Shown: positions 26,217 through 39,635, counted from the first letter of the stretch. The stretch: 64,000 nucleotides of DNA from Gavia stellata (GCF_030936135.1 NC_082603.1:26502880-26566879), one strand, 5' to 3'. Program-made: numbers and translations. The notes: generated from the letters alone by a model not told the origin.

Positions 26217-29200
26217 TTACAAAAATATTACTGTCCCACAGATACTGCAAAAGCAAAGGCTTTTTATTCAGACCGAATAAAAGCCCACCGAGATCTCTGA
26301 TGAGGCTTTTCTAACTGACATTTAAAAATACACTAACTGAACAACAACAAGCAGACCAGTCTGCACCTTCTGAACAGCATCCAATGCTTATTTTCAAAGC
26401 CGTTGTTTACTTGTGCAAATAGTTACCGACAGATTCAATAAAATAGTTAGGCATGAGTAAGTCCCTTGACTCCATAAGCATGACATACCTGTGACTCTCA
26501 GACTTCAGATGTAAAAGAGTGTGCTCAAAACTCAAAAACTTAAGCCACTTTTGAAGTTTCAGAAATCTGGATTTTTGGACCAAGAAGCAAAATGGAAACA
26601 GACTTCAGTCTCATCTTCCTCCCAACTCAGCTGCTTCATTGTTCTTGGACCCTCCCTTCTCCAGCAACACTTTGATTCCTGCAGACATGGCTCATAATGA
26701 AAAAGGACTCACTCAGCAGATGCAGATTCTGCCAAAACCTGCTAGTTGCAGGAAGCTCTGAATAATCAAAGCTACCTTTATAGAGTGTCTACATAGTGAT
26801 TAATTTTGCTTGTAATGTTACAGATCAAGAGAAACACAATTTGAAGAGGAAGGATGCCCAATTCTTTAGGACAGCCCTGTGTCAAATCCAGAGGCAGATT
26901 ATTTTAACACTTATTCCATATTGCATTAAGAATATTAATTTCAAATTGTAAGAAATTAGTATTCTTACAGGTCATTCATCTTTACAGTAGTTTGCCTTAA
27001 TTCATTCTTACCTGTCAAGAGTTACCTTCTCATCCCACCTACAAGAAAACTTTTAGCATAATTTAATTCATTAATCTGAATTATCCATGAAGAAAGAGAA
27101 ATTTCAAAACATTCCAACATCCTCCCAGTAAGATGCAGGAGTATTAACATTTTAAAATGAACACCCGAAATTCTGCAGGAAGCCCTAGCAATCTGATTTC
27201 ATGAAAGAGCAAGTGTGAGAAAAATTATCAATTCTGCCTTATCATAGGCATTACTGTAACACCTACACAGTATAACGATCCTTCTAAAATTCTTCACTCT
27301 GTAGAAAAGGTTACAGCAACCCTTTACCTCTCTACTTCTCTCTGTGATTCCCTTCTGTCACACTTTCAGAAGACCAAAGTCACCTTATCTTCTGTGTACG
27401 CAAGTTGCAGAGTCTAACTTTTCATACTCTCAGCTACCCACTTCCCTCGCAAACTAAGCATGGGGTTTCTGAGGTTCTGAGTCAAGCCCTCCAGCAATGG
27501 GTGGATCTCACTTTGCAGAATAGCACATAAAGCTATTTCAAATAGATTCCTCCCACCCCAATTTATTACTTCACCATGATTACTACTGAGGAAACAGGGT
27601 GAACCTTAATGGAGAGGAGAGCACAGAGCATTCCTTTCCCTCTCCTCTTGGGAGAAAATAGCGTGTTTTAGCACACATGCTGTAGACATGAGATCTTCTG
27701 CTGACGTCTGCCTATGTTTACATAGACACACATGCATTTCTTTAAAAGTATTAGTTATCATTCAGAATGACAGCAGAAGAGCTGTTATCATCCCCACTGG
27801 AAAGACAAAGGCAAACAAGACAAGGTGCTGACCCTGCTATGAGTTAACAAGTAAGGATAACAAATGAGACTGAAAGTGGCTTAAAAACACACAGTAATCT
27901 TTTTAATTTCTTGTTCTAGGACAACAGGCCTCTGATGCAGCAACACGGATGAGAGGACATAGTAGGGTGTATTTCACGGGGCTAACAAATACATGTGAAT
28001 GGTAAGCCTTGTCGGGAGCAACATGGCATACACAGGGGTTATTGCACTAAGGACCATCTTCCCTCCTTCCATGTACAGCAGTACAGCCAAACAAGATATT
28101 TAATGCTACTGACCATGGACAGAGAATTCATATTTAAGAGCTTCCATCACAGTGCAGTAGGAACTTAGCTGCAAAATTATTTTAAACTCCAGATCACACA
28201 TATTCTAAATGAGAAAAGTCCTTGCAATAGTACTTTCACTCAACTACTCAAAGCTTCTCTAACCCCTAGAGAACTTTTAAATTAAGGAGATAAAAAAGGC
28301 AAGTAAGTTCTGAGGGCCACTTACTAAACAGTAAGCTGCTTACTCTCTTCTACATCTGATGGCATCAACAACTCTCAGAAGACTGTCTCTGCATCGCCAA
28401 TTAGCTCCTCTAACCCCACTCAGCTCCTTGCTAGTTTTCAATTCTAAGCCAAAGAGAAAAACTTCTTAGAAGACAACTTTTAATTTCATACCGACACAAG
28501 ATAAGCATTTCCTGCACTTACTCCACACCCCACAAATGATCAGATAACGACATTTGTCACTGGAAAAAAAGCCACACAACATACTCTCATATTAGCAAGC
28601 AGCCTTGTTTGGAGAGGCTAATCTAACTAAATGTGTTTTTAAAGTTTGAAGCAAGACTGATTTTTCTTCCTTCTCCCCTCCTCTTTACTTTCAACTCTAA
28701 AATTAATAGTCATTAAACTCCACTGCATTTTTACATTTGATGCCACATAAAATTTGTACCAGTGTTTTAACGTTTGTTACCACGAAGGTACTGGAAGGTG
28801 TAAGGAAATTCCTCATAGCAGTGAATACCTTTTTTGAAAGCATTAGGGTGTACTGATACAGCATTCATACCATGAAATACCGTCATGATGGACAATACTC
28901 AACGTTAAGGAACTTTCCAAGGCACCCAAATCCACTTTACCTGGAAGGGTGCCAATATCAAAAGCAATTACCTTTAGAACTGCAGTGGAAGAGGTTCAGC
29001 TCCACAAGTGTATTTTGCCTTGCTTCCATCCAGCGCCTGGAATGCATAAAGAGGAGCAGTTTTGAAAAAAATGCCAAACTGTAGTTCTTCAGCGTTATCA
29101 GAATATACACCAATCTTTCCAAACTAATTGTGGGACATAAATTTGTATGATAAAAAGGCTTTTATAAACAGTAAGGTCATAAAAGGAAAAAAAAATAACC

Positions 29201-30074
29201 TAATGAGTGGTTTACTTCTAAACAAATCTGACACTTCACAAACAAGTGCCAATGGCGTCAGGGGAATGGGCTACTTTTTGGCTATCACATGTACTGCTGA
29301 AGCCAGCAGCAGAGCTGTCACCAGGGCTGTACCACTGCCTTGTGTTTGCTTCTCTTCCCTCTCAACTGCCTCAGAAGGTCACCCTGGTCAGGGTGACAGC
29401 CAGTGCAGAGGTAAAGTATAGATTAAATCTAGATAGATTTTCAGTGTTCCCAGGGGTTCATAGGTCTCATCGGTTTATGGCAGATGAAAAATACAAGAAG
29501 AACTATAAGTTTACTTGTGATCAATTCTAAGAATAGGTTCATTTGCCTTTGCCCACTCTTCTTCCACTCCAGCTATATTCTTAAGAGAAAGCAGCTGCCA
29601 TAAGAGTTTATAGACTTACCACTCTTTATTAAAAAAAGCACTATGTATGAAATACAGCAGTTTAAGCCTTCGGGGAGGAACCAGCTCCAAGCACCTGGAA
29701 ACTCTCACCACCTTCGGAGAGGGCCCCAGACCCGAAGCTGCCGGCCGGCGGGCTGGAGGCATTGCACCGCCGTCCAGCTGTCCCTAGCCACCGGCACACA
29801 CCCACGAACCAGGGCTGCCACCGCTCCCGGCGTTCGAGTCTTTATTCCTCCACAAGCCCCGTGCCTCGGAAAGCCCGGAGAAGCCCCGGTGAGAAGAGCC
29901 GCGCTCGCAGCCGGGGGAACCCAGCGGCTCTGGCAGGCAGGGACCGCCCGCCCTCAGGGCTCCCCTGACCCTCCTGCTGACCGAGGCGGGGAGGGCGGGG
30001 AACCGAGTCTCCCTCCTCACCGCCGCTGCACAGCCCTGAGGGGCCGCCGCAGCCCCGCGCCCCCCCGCCCTCAC

Positions 30075-30230
30075 CTCCATGGCGGCCGCTGGCGTCCCTC
30101 GGTGGGGGCGGCGCTGCGCCGCCAGACCGCCCGCCCCCTGCCTCTGTGTGTGTGGAGAGGGGGGGAGCGCGCGTACGCGCGGCACCGCCCCGTGCGAGCA
30201 CGCCCAGCAGCGCGGGCCCACCCACTATGC
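30075..30230 (-). other. MKNK1: Probable first (leader) exon of MKNK1
   Basis: On the minus strand GCGGCCGCCATGGAG is followed directly by the donor GTGAGGGCGG, so the exon would end at 30075. The transcription start is not visible; 30230 is a guess set near the first NRF1-like site. The ATG at 30080-30078 has a near-perfect initiation context but leaves only two codons in this exon. Because the family protein starts in the next exon, this ATG is probably an upstream ORF start. Confidence 0.5.
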
Positions 30231-30238
30231 GCATGCGC
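30228..30238. promoter_or_regulatory. NRF1-type site (palindromic)
   Basis: TGCGCATGCGC matches the NRF1 consensus YGCGCANGCGC exactly. It sits within the CpG island just upstream of the probable first exon. Confidence 0.65.
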
Positions 30239-30254
30239 GCAAGGCGAAGCCCCA

Positions 30255-30269
30255 CGGGAGTTGCAGCCC
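30255..30269. promoter_or_regulatory. ZNF143-like motif
   Basis: CGGGAGTTGCAGCCC resembles the core of the ZNF143/STAF promoter motif (GGGARTTGTAGT type), with mismatches. Location between NRF1-type sites fits a housekeeping promoter. Weak evidence on its own. Confidence 0.3.
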
Positions 30270-30275
30270 ACCGGG

Positions 30276-30287
30276 CGCGCAGGCGCA
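30276..30287. promoter_or_regulatory. NRF1-type site
   Basis: CGCGCAGGCGCA fits the NRF1 consensus. The following bases (GTACGGGCG) are nearly repeated after the third site 54 bp away. Confidence 0.6.
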
Positions 30288-30329
30288 GTACGGGCGGGCG
30301 GCAGCCAAGGAGCGAGGGGCGGGGAGCTG

Positions 30330-30341
30330 CGCGCAGGCGCA
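30330..30341. promoter_or_regulatory. NRF1-type site
   Basis: CGCGCAGGCGCA, identical to the site 54 bp before it, and followed by GTGCGGGCG. The pair may derive from a small local duplication. Confidence 0.6.
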
Positions 30342-30460
30342 GTGCGGGCGTGAGGGGCGTTGTCAGGGCGCTCTTCTAAGGCGGCGGGGACTGGGTTGTT
30401 ATGGCGGGCGTTCGGGCCGGGGCATTGCTCCCCAGGCGAGGCTGGCAGCTTGCAATCTTC

Positions 30461-33400
30461 TCATTCCAAGAAGAGGGATACGCACCTGACCATGTCCCCA
30501 GGCGTGGCAGGAGGGTGCGGGGCCCCTCAGGGCAGGTGGGCCGTGTGGGGACCCTTTGTCGTAGCCTGAGGCCGAGCGCCAGTTGGCTGCCCACAGTGCT
30601 GCTGCTCCCACCCATCTCCAGGGTTGCCAAGAAGCACTTGTGGAAAAAACACAGTAATGAACAAACAAAATTCAGCACATGCGTTTGGGCTTGTACCTTC
30701 TCAGAAAAGACCCTAGTGAGTTAAAAACGCTGACATCTGCTTGCACCAAGTACTGTCTATCGCAGAACTGTTAGGGCACAGGAGGGGTGATGAGGATAAC
30801 TTTCTAGAAGCCTCTGTATTGAGGAAAATTTCTTTCTGTCTCAGCTTTACAAGTTGATACTGTACTGTCTGTGTAATGCCAGCAGCACAATAGATACTTT
30901 TGAAGTTCATTTCCTTGCCTGCTTTCTCTGCTTCGTGTGCCCCCCACAAGCATTTTGCATGAGCCAGTGATTGTTCACAGGTTTCCCCTTTGGCCTCAGG
31001 ATCAACTGTGTGCTGAGGTACCTCGGCAGTCGCCCAGATGACAAGGGGAAAGCGTCCCTTGCCTTTGCCTTCAGAGCAGTGTGGCTACAGCAGAGGGGTT
31101 TGGGGACATTCAGTAAGCCAGGTGCACTTTCAAGTAGGCCAGACTAAGAATGGAAAGGAAAAGCAAAGTAAGAACAACCAAGAGCTAGGGATAAACCTAG
31201 GGAGGCGCAGCATGAAAACCCTACTGTGGGACGAAATGTCGAAAGGACTCTGAGGAGGCAGCGCTGTACACCTGACTTGCTGCTTCTCCTCGGTGGTGGC
31301 TCTGTATCCCACTGTCACTGGCTTCTACTGCCTTTGGGATATATCACAGTCCTTCTACATTAGGATGCATTTTCTCATTTTTTCCATGCTATCTTGACTA
31401 ATTTAGACAGCAGCCTTATTTGCTGCAGCTACTTCCTTATCTCCCCAGAACTGCTGCCCCTTTTTATCTGGCAGTGAAAAATAAGTCTCCTTTGTGGCCA
31501 ATACAGCTACAGAGGCTGGGTAGCAGTGTAAGAGCAGTGGGGCAAAGACAAACATGCTACTCAAATATTTTCTTAAACCTTTTAAATTAATTACTAGTGA
31601 ATGAGGCTTTTAATTTTGCCAGCTTTATCCCTTTTTATATTGGTTATATTGCCTGCAAATACATTTGACTGGAAAAACAATCATGTTTTCTTCTCAGCAG
31701 AGACACAAGGCACCAGCTCTGCACAACAGCTCGAAGAGAAAAAAGGCTCACTAACAGCAGAAGTCTTGCTTTGGAGTTCACAGATGAGTCCCTTTTAGTT
31801 TTACAAAGAGAAGCTCTGATCAGGTGTTAAAAAGGCTCAGGAAGAGAGAGTTATCAGTGCTATTTCCCACCCTAAGGCTGAGCAGGGAGATGGATTCATT
31901 TGCAGAGAAGTATCCATGGCAAGAAGTAGCTCTTTTCCGTATCAACTCAGATTGATGTTTTATAAGGTTATTCTCAGTTTGGGTGACATTTCAGTTCTCT
32001 GCTTATTGCAGTAGACTAAATGAAAAGGTGTAAACTTGGTAAATTTAGGCTTCATATTAAAAACAAAAAAAACCCCATATATTGAAATCAGCTCCAACAA
32101 GAATTCCTGTGAGGTACTACTCCCTACCTCATTTGTGATACAATATCTTCTCCATAAGGATTTCAAACGTCAGTGGAGATACTAGCTTTGCTGGGAAGTG
32201 GGAGATGTTCGTGCCTAGCGACTGCAAGCTTTGCTGCACTGTCTGTGTGTGCAGCTTTGCTGCACTGTGTGGCTACAGATATCAGATAGATAATGGGAAA
32301 CTTTGAAGTGGAACATGAATATGCCTGGAAAAACCAAAGCAAATTGCAAGTTATCAAGTTAGCAGGACTTTAACAGTCACCATATAGATGTTCTAACTCA
32401 TTTTATTTTGTATTTGAGAAGATTTGGGAATTTGCACACAGCATTACCACATTTCAACTGTGAGATGGTAACTGCCACGTGGCAAAAATCCTACAGGACT
32501 GCGGATGGCAAAGAGATACAGCCTTTCCCACCCCCAGAGCACCAGAAACCATCTCCCAAGTTGCCATGGGGGGAGAACAACTTCTTTTGGTTATACTGGC
32601 CCAAAACTTTCAACTCTGCTGCCACATACAGGGTCAATAATTTGTTGATAATGGTATTTTTCACCCAAAGCTGTTCAATGCCTCTAGTATTGGCTATTGT
32701 TAAAATGGCTCAAGAGAAACACCGAATTCAGCTTAGGTAGTGAATTACAGCTTTAACCCATGAGCATCCCAGCACTGCATGGTTTCAGTCTGGACATGCA
32801 GCTTGGTACCTACAACTCTCAAAGCCATAAGCTCAGCAAATCTAAGGCAAGTTAAGGCATATGCTACCTGCTCTTGCTGCCTTCTCTGCCAAGGGGCCAC
32901 AGTTTGAGAGAGCTGCCAATTCCTCACCTGGGTTCCAAGGAAACAGCCCAGAAGCAGAGCAGTGCCTGAGACAGCTGAAGGCTGCAGGTTCCAGCACAGG
33001 ATGAGGTTACTGAACATAATGGTATCTTTGTGGTATCCTCTCCCAGGATGAAAGCATGCTTTGTTCTTGCCACCAAGCTGGCATGGAAGAGCATGTCCTA
33101 TAAACAGCAGAAGCTTTGGAGCCTGGTTTCCTGGGGATGCACTCATGTGTGCATGTTGGTGCAGTACTCTGATGTCTAACAAGGTGCAAGCCCAGGTGAA
33201 GATTTCTCCACAGCGAAGCCACTCCCAGCAGCTTTTCCCCACGTGAACCTCTGGTGGCCCATCCAGGTTGATGATGCTTCTGTTTCAGGGAGGACATTAG
33301 TAGTCTTCGCTCTCCACTAGCTGCACACCTATTTCCACAACACATCAAAACCTTTTATCCTTGAAGGGTTCAGGACATATGTCTGAACATCTTCCCATGT

Positions 33401-36400
33401 ATACCTCCATTTGAACAGACGTAAGGGCAGTCTGCGAGAATAGCTCAAATCCATGCAAGCACATTCAGACTCTCAACATCTAGGACTGTTTCAGTTCAGA
33501 GGAGATCATCTCAAACTTTTGTAGCGTGTTTTCAAATTGAATTCATCATGGTTTTTAATTCCTATCCATTGCTTCTTGTTACACCTTTCTCTGCTGGGTT
33601 AAAGGGTTCTTACACAACACAGCGTCTTCTGCCTGTGAAAGCAGGCATCTGTTCTCAAAGCAAGATGTATGTACTTGAATCCTTGTTTTTCTGTCCCTTT
33701 TGTTGCTTGCAAGATAACCCAGCTGCACAACACACTTAACCAGAGGGCAAATCTTAAGTTTCAATCTAGCCTGTTATAAAGAAGGAGGAAAAAAAAAAAA
33801 AGAAAAAAAAAGTATTTTGATTTTCATTTTGTTGTTTTCAATAGAGTAGGCATAGTATTTCTAGGAAAGGGTTATGCTAGTATTTCAGGGCTAAGTCCCA
33901 TGAAAAGTGAAGAAGAAAGCACCTCCTCAAACACTGTAATTGGTTTATTAACCACAGTAGAATAAGTAGTTCTTCCACATGACTTTTCCTTTTATTTTTA
34001 ATAGCTTTTCAAGTACATGTCTGCTTTTTACCCATGCAGCACACAGCAGAGAAGATAAGGAGCCATCTATGCTGGCAGTTAGGCAAATAAGAAGTAATTA
34101 CCAAAGCTAGTTTTGATTTAGCAGTGTTGCATTTGGATCACAGTACTTTGGCCTATGTTTTACTACTAAAATGATTTCAGGCCTTGACTAGAATTATTCC
34201 TCTCTTATCTGCTTGCAGCCAAGCACCTAAATCTATATTTAAGCACCTGCAATCTAGTCTAGTCTGATTTTCAGGACACAGAGCATGTACCGTTCCCTCT
34301 GCTGTTCAAGGAATTTGTACAGGCTCAGTTTCTCTGAAAATTATACTTCTCATTTAGGCAATTAAACCCAGAGACAGGCTTATGCAATCACATTTGCCAG
34401 GATCAAGCTTCTGTGTCATTCTTTTGTTGTGATTGTCCCTTCTCCACCCCACCCCCACCCCCCCACCCCCCCAAAAAAAAAAAAAGAGATAAAGTGCTGT
34501 TCCTTTCAGGAAACCTTATGAGTCATGTGTAGCATTATGGGTAGCATGAGATATCTGTACCCCTAAAGACCATGTGTCAATGTCCCATCTGGCAAAGCTG
34601 TTCATAGCAGGGGACAAGGAGAGGTTCTAAAAGTGGACATTAAAAGTACCCATGTGGATGAGAATGCCAGGCTGAAATCTGCTTTTCCTATAACCAGACC
34701 CATGAGGAGTACTCACACCTTCATACAGTGCCACCCCACTGCCCACTGGGACAGAGATCCTGAACTGGCTCTTATTTAATCGAAAGCCCAAGTAATATGG
34801 GACCTGGAAAACGTGTGGTCTGCTGGAGACCAACAAGCTGAACCTGCTGGAAACAAGCAGAAAAATGCTTGTGTCCGTTGTACAAGTTGATCATTAGAGG
34901 CTGTTACCGCATACGCCTGAGCTCCCCCATCTACCCCAAACAGCTGTATAGCAGCAGCAAAGTGACTTCTACCAGTCCAGATTGCTTTTCATCCTCAACG
35001 GCTCCTCACTTTTCTGCTGGATTCAGCAGGACTGATTACAAATCCTTCCAGTCTGTTTCCTATAGTGTCCTGCTTAGGGTAGCAAGTGGAAATGCAGACT
35101 GCCTGTTATCCCAAATGCTAGTCCCCTGGACAGCCACTGGAGACACATGGGGCTGTGTCCAAGTAGTCTGACTTAAGTGTTACAACTTGGTGTTGATTAT
35201 TTTGGTGGCGCCTATTCCATCATTGCCAATGCAACATGGACAAGAGGGGTGAGATCTGGTGATGTTACACGTGGTGCTTTGATGATATATTCTTATTAAA
35301 ATGAACAGGGCTAAGCTGTCTCATGCCTTTGGGTTCCTTGGGATATTACCCAGATGAGTAACAGCCTCTTTGGCCAAAGTTCTGGATGCTGCAGTTTCAT
35401 CCTATGACATTGTGCAGTTACATGCTTGTGCAGGAGAAGGGACTTTTTTAATCCTCCTATTGCTATGGGCTGGTTACAAGATAGTATAATATAAGAATGT
35501 CTGCTAGGAACAGAAGTGGGAAGATGATTTTCTTTCGGAGTGGTGACATTTTCAAATGCAGCATCCCAGTTTCATTTCACTGCATTCCTGTTCTACTTAG
35601 GTATTTATTTTTGCATCAGAGAGCAGTAATATCGAGCAGATTGCAAAGTCAAGCAAGAAGGACTTAGACAAGATGCTGAGGCTGCTGCTTCCAGCACAGA
35701 GAAGACTTTAGCTGAGTTCCTAACAAGGCCAGTTACGGGTTACAGAAGCAGTCCAAGGAGTGAAAGAAAACAAGTCCTCAGAAATGAGCACAGTCACCGA
35801 AACAGCAGAACATTTTGCCACAGTGTTAGAAGTCAAGGCCTTCCATAACATTATCTCCACCTATAGGTAGCTGCCAAAACCAGCACATCCACCCTGCTAG
35901 TTTAGGTTGGGACTGAGACCTTGTGTACATCTCAGCTCTTATTCACCCCAGTGCACATAAGTGTGGAGAATCCTGGCACTGCTGAAAAACTGCAAGATGA
36001 GTAAGACCCAAGGGAGGGAGACCATGAGTGCAGTGCTGGTCCTGGCCTCCAGCCCAGGATGCCTACAGCAAGTTGCGCTGAGACTGCCAGCTCTTACATA
36101 TGCTCACCTGACAGCCACATGAACGGATGGCAAACTGTTTACCTCACTCCATCATTAGGGCATAGCCCAGAGCAATTGGTAACTGGCCCAGTGGATATAA
36201 AATATTAAATGACAAAGGAGAGGTCTGTTCCAGTATGGCAACTCCCAGGTGATACAGCTTCATTAAAGTTAATAATAAAATAGCTGCTGGAGGATTACCC
36301 AAATGGCGGTGAAGCTTCTCCTTCTAACACAGGCTGAAGAGTCATACAAGTTGAAGAACCCTGAAAATATGGATCCTCCTCCTCCCCCCTCATGATTATT

Positions 36401-38878
36401 GTTCCTGGCAGGAGGGTTTTAAATGCATACCACCACTTGCTGAGTATGGAGCAACCCAGTACCCCAGCAGCCACCACCTGGACCCAACTGTTCTGCAAGA
36501 GAAGCCCTACAATCCAGGGTTCCTGCAAAGTCACAAACTTCCTTCAAGTTTTCCACCAAAACACATGATTTGGGAGAACAAGTGTCAGATACTTTTAAGA
36601 AGCAGCAGTCATGCAGTTGCTGGACTTACTTCGGATCCAGTGGGTGTCATCTGAACACTGCTATCCCAGTTATCCTTGTTGCTGCTGAGGAACCTGTGGC
36701 TGGCCTCAGCGGTGTGCCAGCTTGGAGGGGGGAAAGGTTGGGTGAGCTCAGACGTAGGAAGAGACCGGAGACCCTGGGGCAGTCAAAATGTGGCCAGCAT
36801 TGACTGACTACACAGGTAGTGAGTCTTGCCCTATGGATGTCAGTAGCAGATGCCATCAGCCAGTATCTCAAAGCATCAAAGGTGCCTCATTGGAGCTGAA
36901 TGGATTGTGTTCCACTGAGACTTTCAAGAAATTTGCAGACAGATCATGCTTTTGTTTCCCCCACAGCCACCTGTACAGAAAGCGACTCTCTTGTGTTAAG
37001 AGACCTCATTTGCTGTTGCTATGTTCTACATCCGTGCAGACACGCAGTAGTCCCCCACGCACCGCTGGCATTTGAGCTCTGACTCAGGGTCTGTTTTCAG
37101 CAGGGAGCTGAATGCCACACTCCTGCTTCGAGGTTTTCTTGACACTTGTGAGTCATTTCTCCTTCCCTGACCTGCATGAGGGAATCTGGCCAATTGGGCT
37201 GTGCTAGCAAAGCCTCCAGAAAGTAAAAGCTGCACACATCCAAGAGAAACACTCTTGCCTCTAGTCATGAAACTCTCTGCTAGAATCAGCAATTTAGCCC
37301 ACCTCCTAGAAAGTGATCAAGGAATGGATCTAGTGTTATTAACCCATCTCATCCCTTTCTGATCCCGAGTGGATTCATGGTCATCTCCCAGCATGGAGAG
37401 ATTTTTAACCTTTGAAAACAACAGCTTCTCCTTGGCTCCTTTTTCTCTCCTCCCAAGTCTTTTCTAACATTTTACAAGCTTTCACCAAGAGAGGGGGAAT
37501 ATCTCAGACCAGATCATGTCATGGTTATTGTGAGCATTCACCCAGGACTGTCCAGCCTTAGCATAGGCGGGCTTAAACCCAGGAGCCGCCACTCAGACCA
37601 GCAAACCCCCACCACCACCCCATGGCCCAACCCCACTGGGCTGCAAGTGGGGCTTCTGCCAGGGTAGGTCAGCCTTGACCCCTGCCTATGCCCGGCTGAA
37701 GGCAGTATGCTTCACTGGCTGAGCCCAAGTGCTCTCCATGTCCCATCCCTGTGGCACTGGGACAGGAGCCATTATGCTTCACAAAGCCCTTTTTTGCCCC
37801 ATCCAAGGCTATTCCTAAATTCTCCAATGTCTGCGGACATTGCATAGCACAGCATCTCTCCCATGCCAGCCTCTGTCTGACCTGGTGACCAGTGTCACAG
37901 CCTTTTGTTCAGTCCCAAAGGACATGGTGGCTGCAGAGAAGGAAAATAAAATCCTGTCAGTAGCACATCTCCACTTCATCAGGAGAATCCAGGGATATTG
38001 CAAAGAGACAAATGAGTCCCAGGCACCTGGCAGCCAGCTGAGCAGATGAGTCATTTGGGGAGCTGGGGCTAAGGAGAGCTACGTGCATATTTAATGCATC
38101 CCAGGGTTCCTGCCTGCTTTCAAATTGTCCAGGGATGTTTGTTGAAGCTCTGGGGATGTTGGAGCTTCATAGGCACACTTCAGCCTCCTGAAGGGAGGAG
38201 AAGTTTGACATACATACCTATTTCAGTGCTTTTTGCTTCATAAACATCTCTGCTGTGCTCAGGCATTAAACTCTTCAGGCTGGGAGGCACTCAGATGGAT
38301 GAGGACCAGGGGAATAGCTCAGTGTCTTGGAGAGAGACAGAAAGACCTTTCTGGCAGTGAATGTTCTCCCTATCTCCCCTTCCTATACTGCTACCAGAGT
38401 TACTAAAGATGCAGTTGTCACAGCACAATCATGAGCTTTGTTGTCTTGCATAAACCAGATTAAAAAGGGGGAAAAAGAAAAAAAAAAAAAGACCTTTGAA
38501 ATTCTTTTTTAAATTGCTGCTTGAGATAAGCCTGTAGGTTGATCTTTCAGAAACAGTGCTTTCTTTTCCACGGTAATCTATAGGAGCTCCGTGGTGTGGA
38601 GGAGGTAAACAGGAAACACTCCCAAAGCAGGAGGGCTGAAATCCTCGGGCATGGGTTTAAAAAATAAAGTACACTCCCTTTCTGTAATGCATAGTGCATA
38701 ATTACCTGGTGGAACTGATTGCCACAGAACAGTGTGGAGGACAAAAATACAAGCAGGCTTCTGTGCACCAGCATTATTTACACCAAGTGTTGTTAAACTG
38801 AGGATGGTTAATGTTTCCTCTCCAGGTATCTGTTCACTGGCCACACCACCCTCTTGGGTTTTTTCTTCTGTTATCTAA
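30461..38878. other. Intergenic region between the MKNK1 promoter and MOB3C
   Basis: No gene could be supported in this stretch. It contains scattered short open frames without family resemblance, a direct repeat of a 16-bp unit at 32227-32242 and 32253-32268, an A-rich run at 33789-33812, a C-run tract at 34447-34472, and another A-run near 38478. Confidence 0.6.
34447..34485. repeat. C-run tract followed by poly-A (G-quadruplex motif on minus strand)
   Basis: Four C runs of 4, 5, 7 and 7 bases, each separated by a single A, are followed by 13 A. The minus strand therefore has four G runs with one-base loops, an ideal G-quadruplex pattern. Confidence 0.85.
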
Positions 38879-39070
38879 TTTAACCTCCCAAGCCGCAGAT
38901 TGTGGCTGTTGGTCACTGTCTCACCGTCATCCACTGTTGAGAAGAGGTTGACTCTGTCATCTTTGTACCTCACCTTGAAGTAGCTGTAGGCTGCTATCAG
39001 TTCATCCCTTAGACCCCGTTTTTGAGACAGCTTCTCCGTAAGTCCCAACCTTACCAGCTCCCAGAGGGTC
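38879..39070 (-). mobile_element. CR1 LINE fragment (old, decayed)
   Basis: The minus strand reads LGLTEKLSQKRGLRDELIAA followed by YSYFKVRYKDDRVNLFS, clearly related to the CR1 segment [19 protein letters not shown] with YLKGGYKEDG and LFS. Differences are many and both ends fade out. It is a short relic just beyond the likely 3' end of MOB3C. Confidence 0.7.
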
Positions 39071-39629
39071 CTGTGCATTGAGTCCAACCAGGCCTCACTC
39101 CTCAGGAAGGCAGAAGATTCCTGATAGAGCTTTTGTCATCTCCTGCCTCTGCACCACACAGCAATTTGTGCCTGCAGTTCTGATTGATATGAAGAGGCTG
39201 GAACATGGATCCCAGGACCCAGGAACCACACACCTTTGCAAAAAGTAGCGAGTGAAACTCACCACCATGTATCACTGGAAAAATACCTTTGGGTGGGATG
39301 CTGGTGAAAAGTCTGCAAGGGGAGGATGCAGACCAGCCACATTAGCCTATGTCAAGCCGCTTTCTGAGATGCAAGCTGAGGTCTCAACATGGTATTGAGA
39401 TCCATCAGTGCTAAAACTCTCAGGGCGAATCCACACTTCAGGTTATCCTGGGTGCTTTTTCATGATGCCTGTCTTACTACAGATGAATCAGGGAAGAATT
39501 AAGTACACCAGGCTTATTAATGTTTCTTTAATTAGTAACAGAACAAAAATGTTTGGACTTTTACTGATTATTTTACACAGAAAATACTGGAATGATGTAT
39601 CAGGTGTATTTGTGTCCATGTTGCTCTGT

Positions 39630-39635
39630 TTTATT
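39630..39635 (-). terminator. MOB3C: Candidate MOB3C poly(A) signal
   Basis: AATAAA on the minus strand, about 1.4 kb beyond the MOB3C stop. An ATTAAA at 39736-39731 is an alternative about 100 bp nearer the stop. Neither has as clear a GU-rich element as the MKNK1 signal, so the choice is tentative. Confidence 0.3.

Larger units (their letters stand above)
21376..30074 (-). other. MKNK1: MKNK1 first intron (5' UTR intron)
   Basis: About 8.7 kb between the probable first exon and the exon with the start codon. It contains a well-preserved CR1 fragment on the plus strand (22955-23517) and an open stretch on the minus strand near 26.2 kb sharing a 20-nt match with the catalytic exon. I saw no other exon I could support. 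Alternative 5' exons, known in mammals, could be present and missed. Confidence 0.6.
29700..30460. promoter_or_regulatory. MKNK1: CpG-island promoter of MKNK1
   Basis: CG dinucleotides are dense here and rare in the flanks. The island holds three NRF1-type sites, a probable first exon with a strong donor at 30075/30074, and no TATA box. Transcription leftwards serves MKNK1. Such islands often start transcripts in both directions, but I found no gene in the plus direction. The long frames across the island, such as 29643-30353, reflect GC richness. Confidence 0.8.

Noticed and set aside
29643-30353. 236-codon open frame on the plus strand
   Set aside because: It lies across the CpG island, where stop codons are rare. 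Composition is Arg/Ala/Pro/Gly-rich, similar-length frames overlap it on both strands, and no domain is visible.
31601-31798. 65-codon frame starting with a signal-peptide-like stretch (MRLLILPALSLFILVILPA)
   Set aside because: The hydrophobic run comes from T-rich DNA, the start context is poor, the frame ends quickly and no splice partner or homologue is evident.
39100-39145. Minus-strand RQEMTKAL as the MOB3C C-terminus
   Set aside because: An acceptor-like CAG is present, but the residues do not match and no early stop follows. The 41057-41086 exon is better in every respect.
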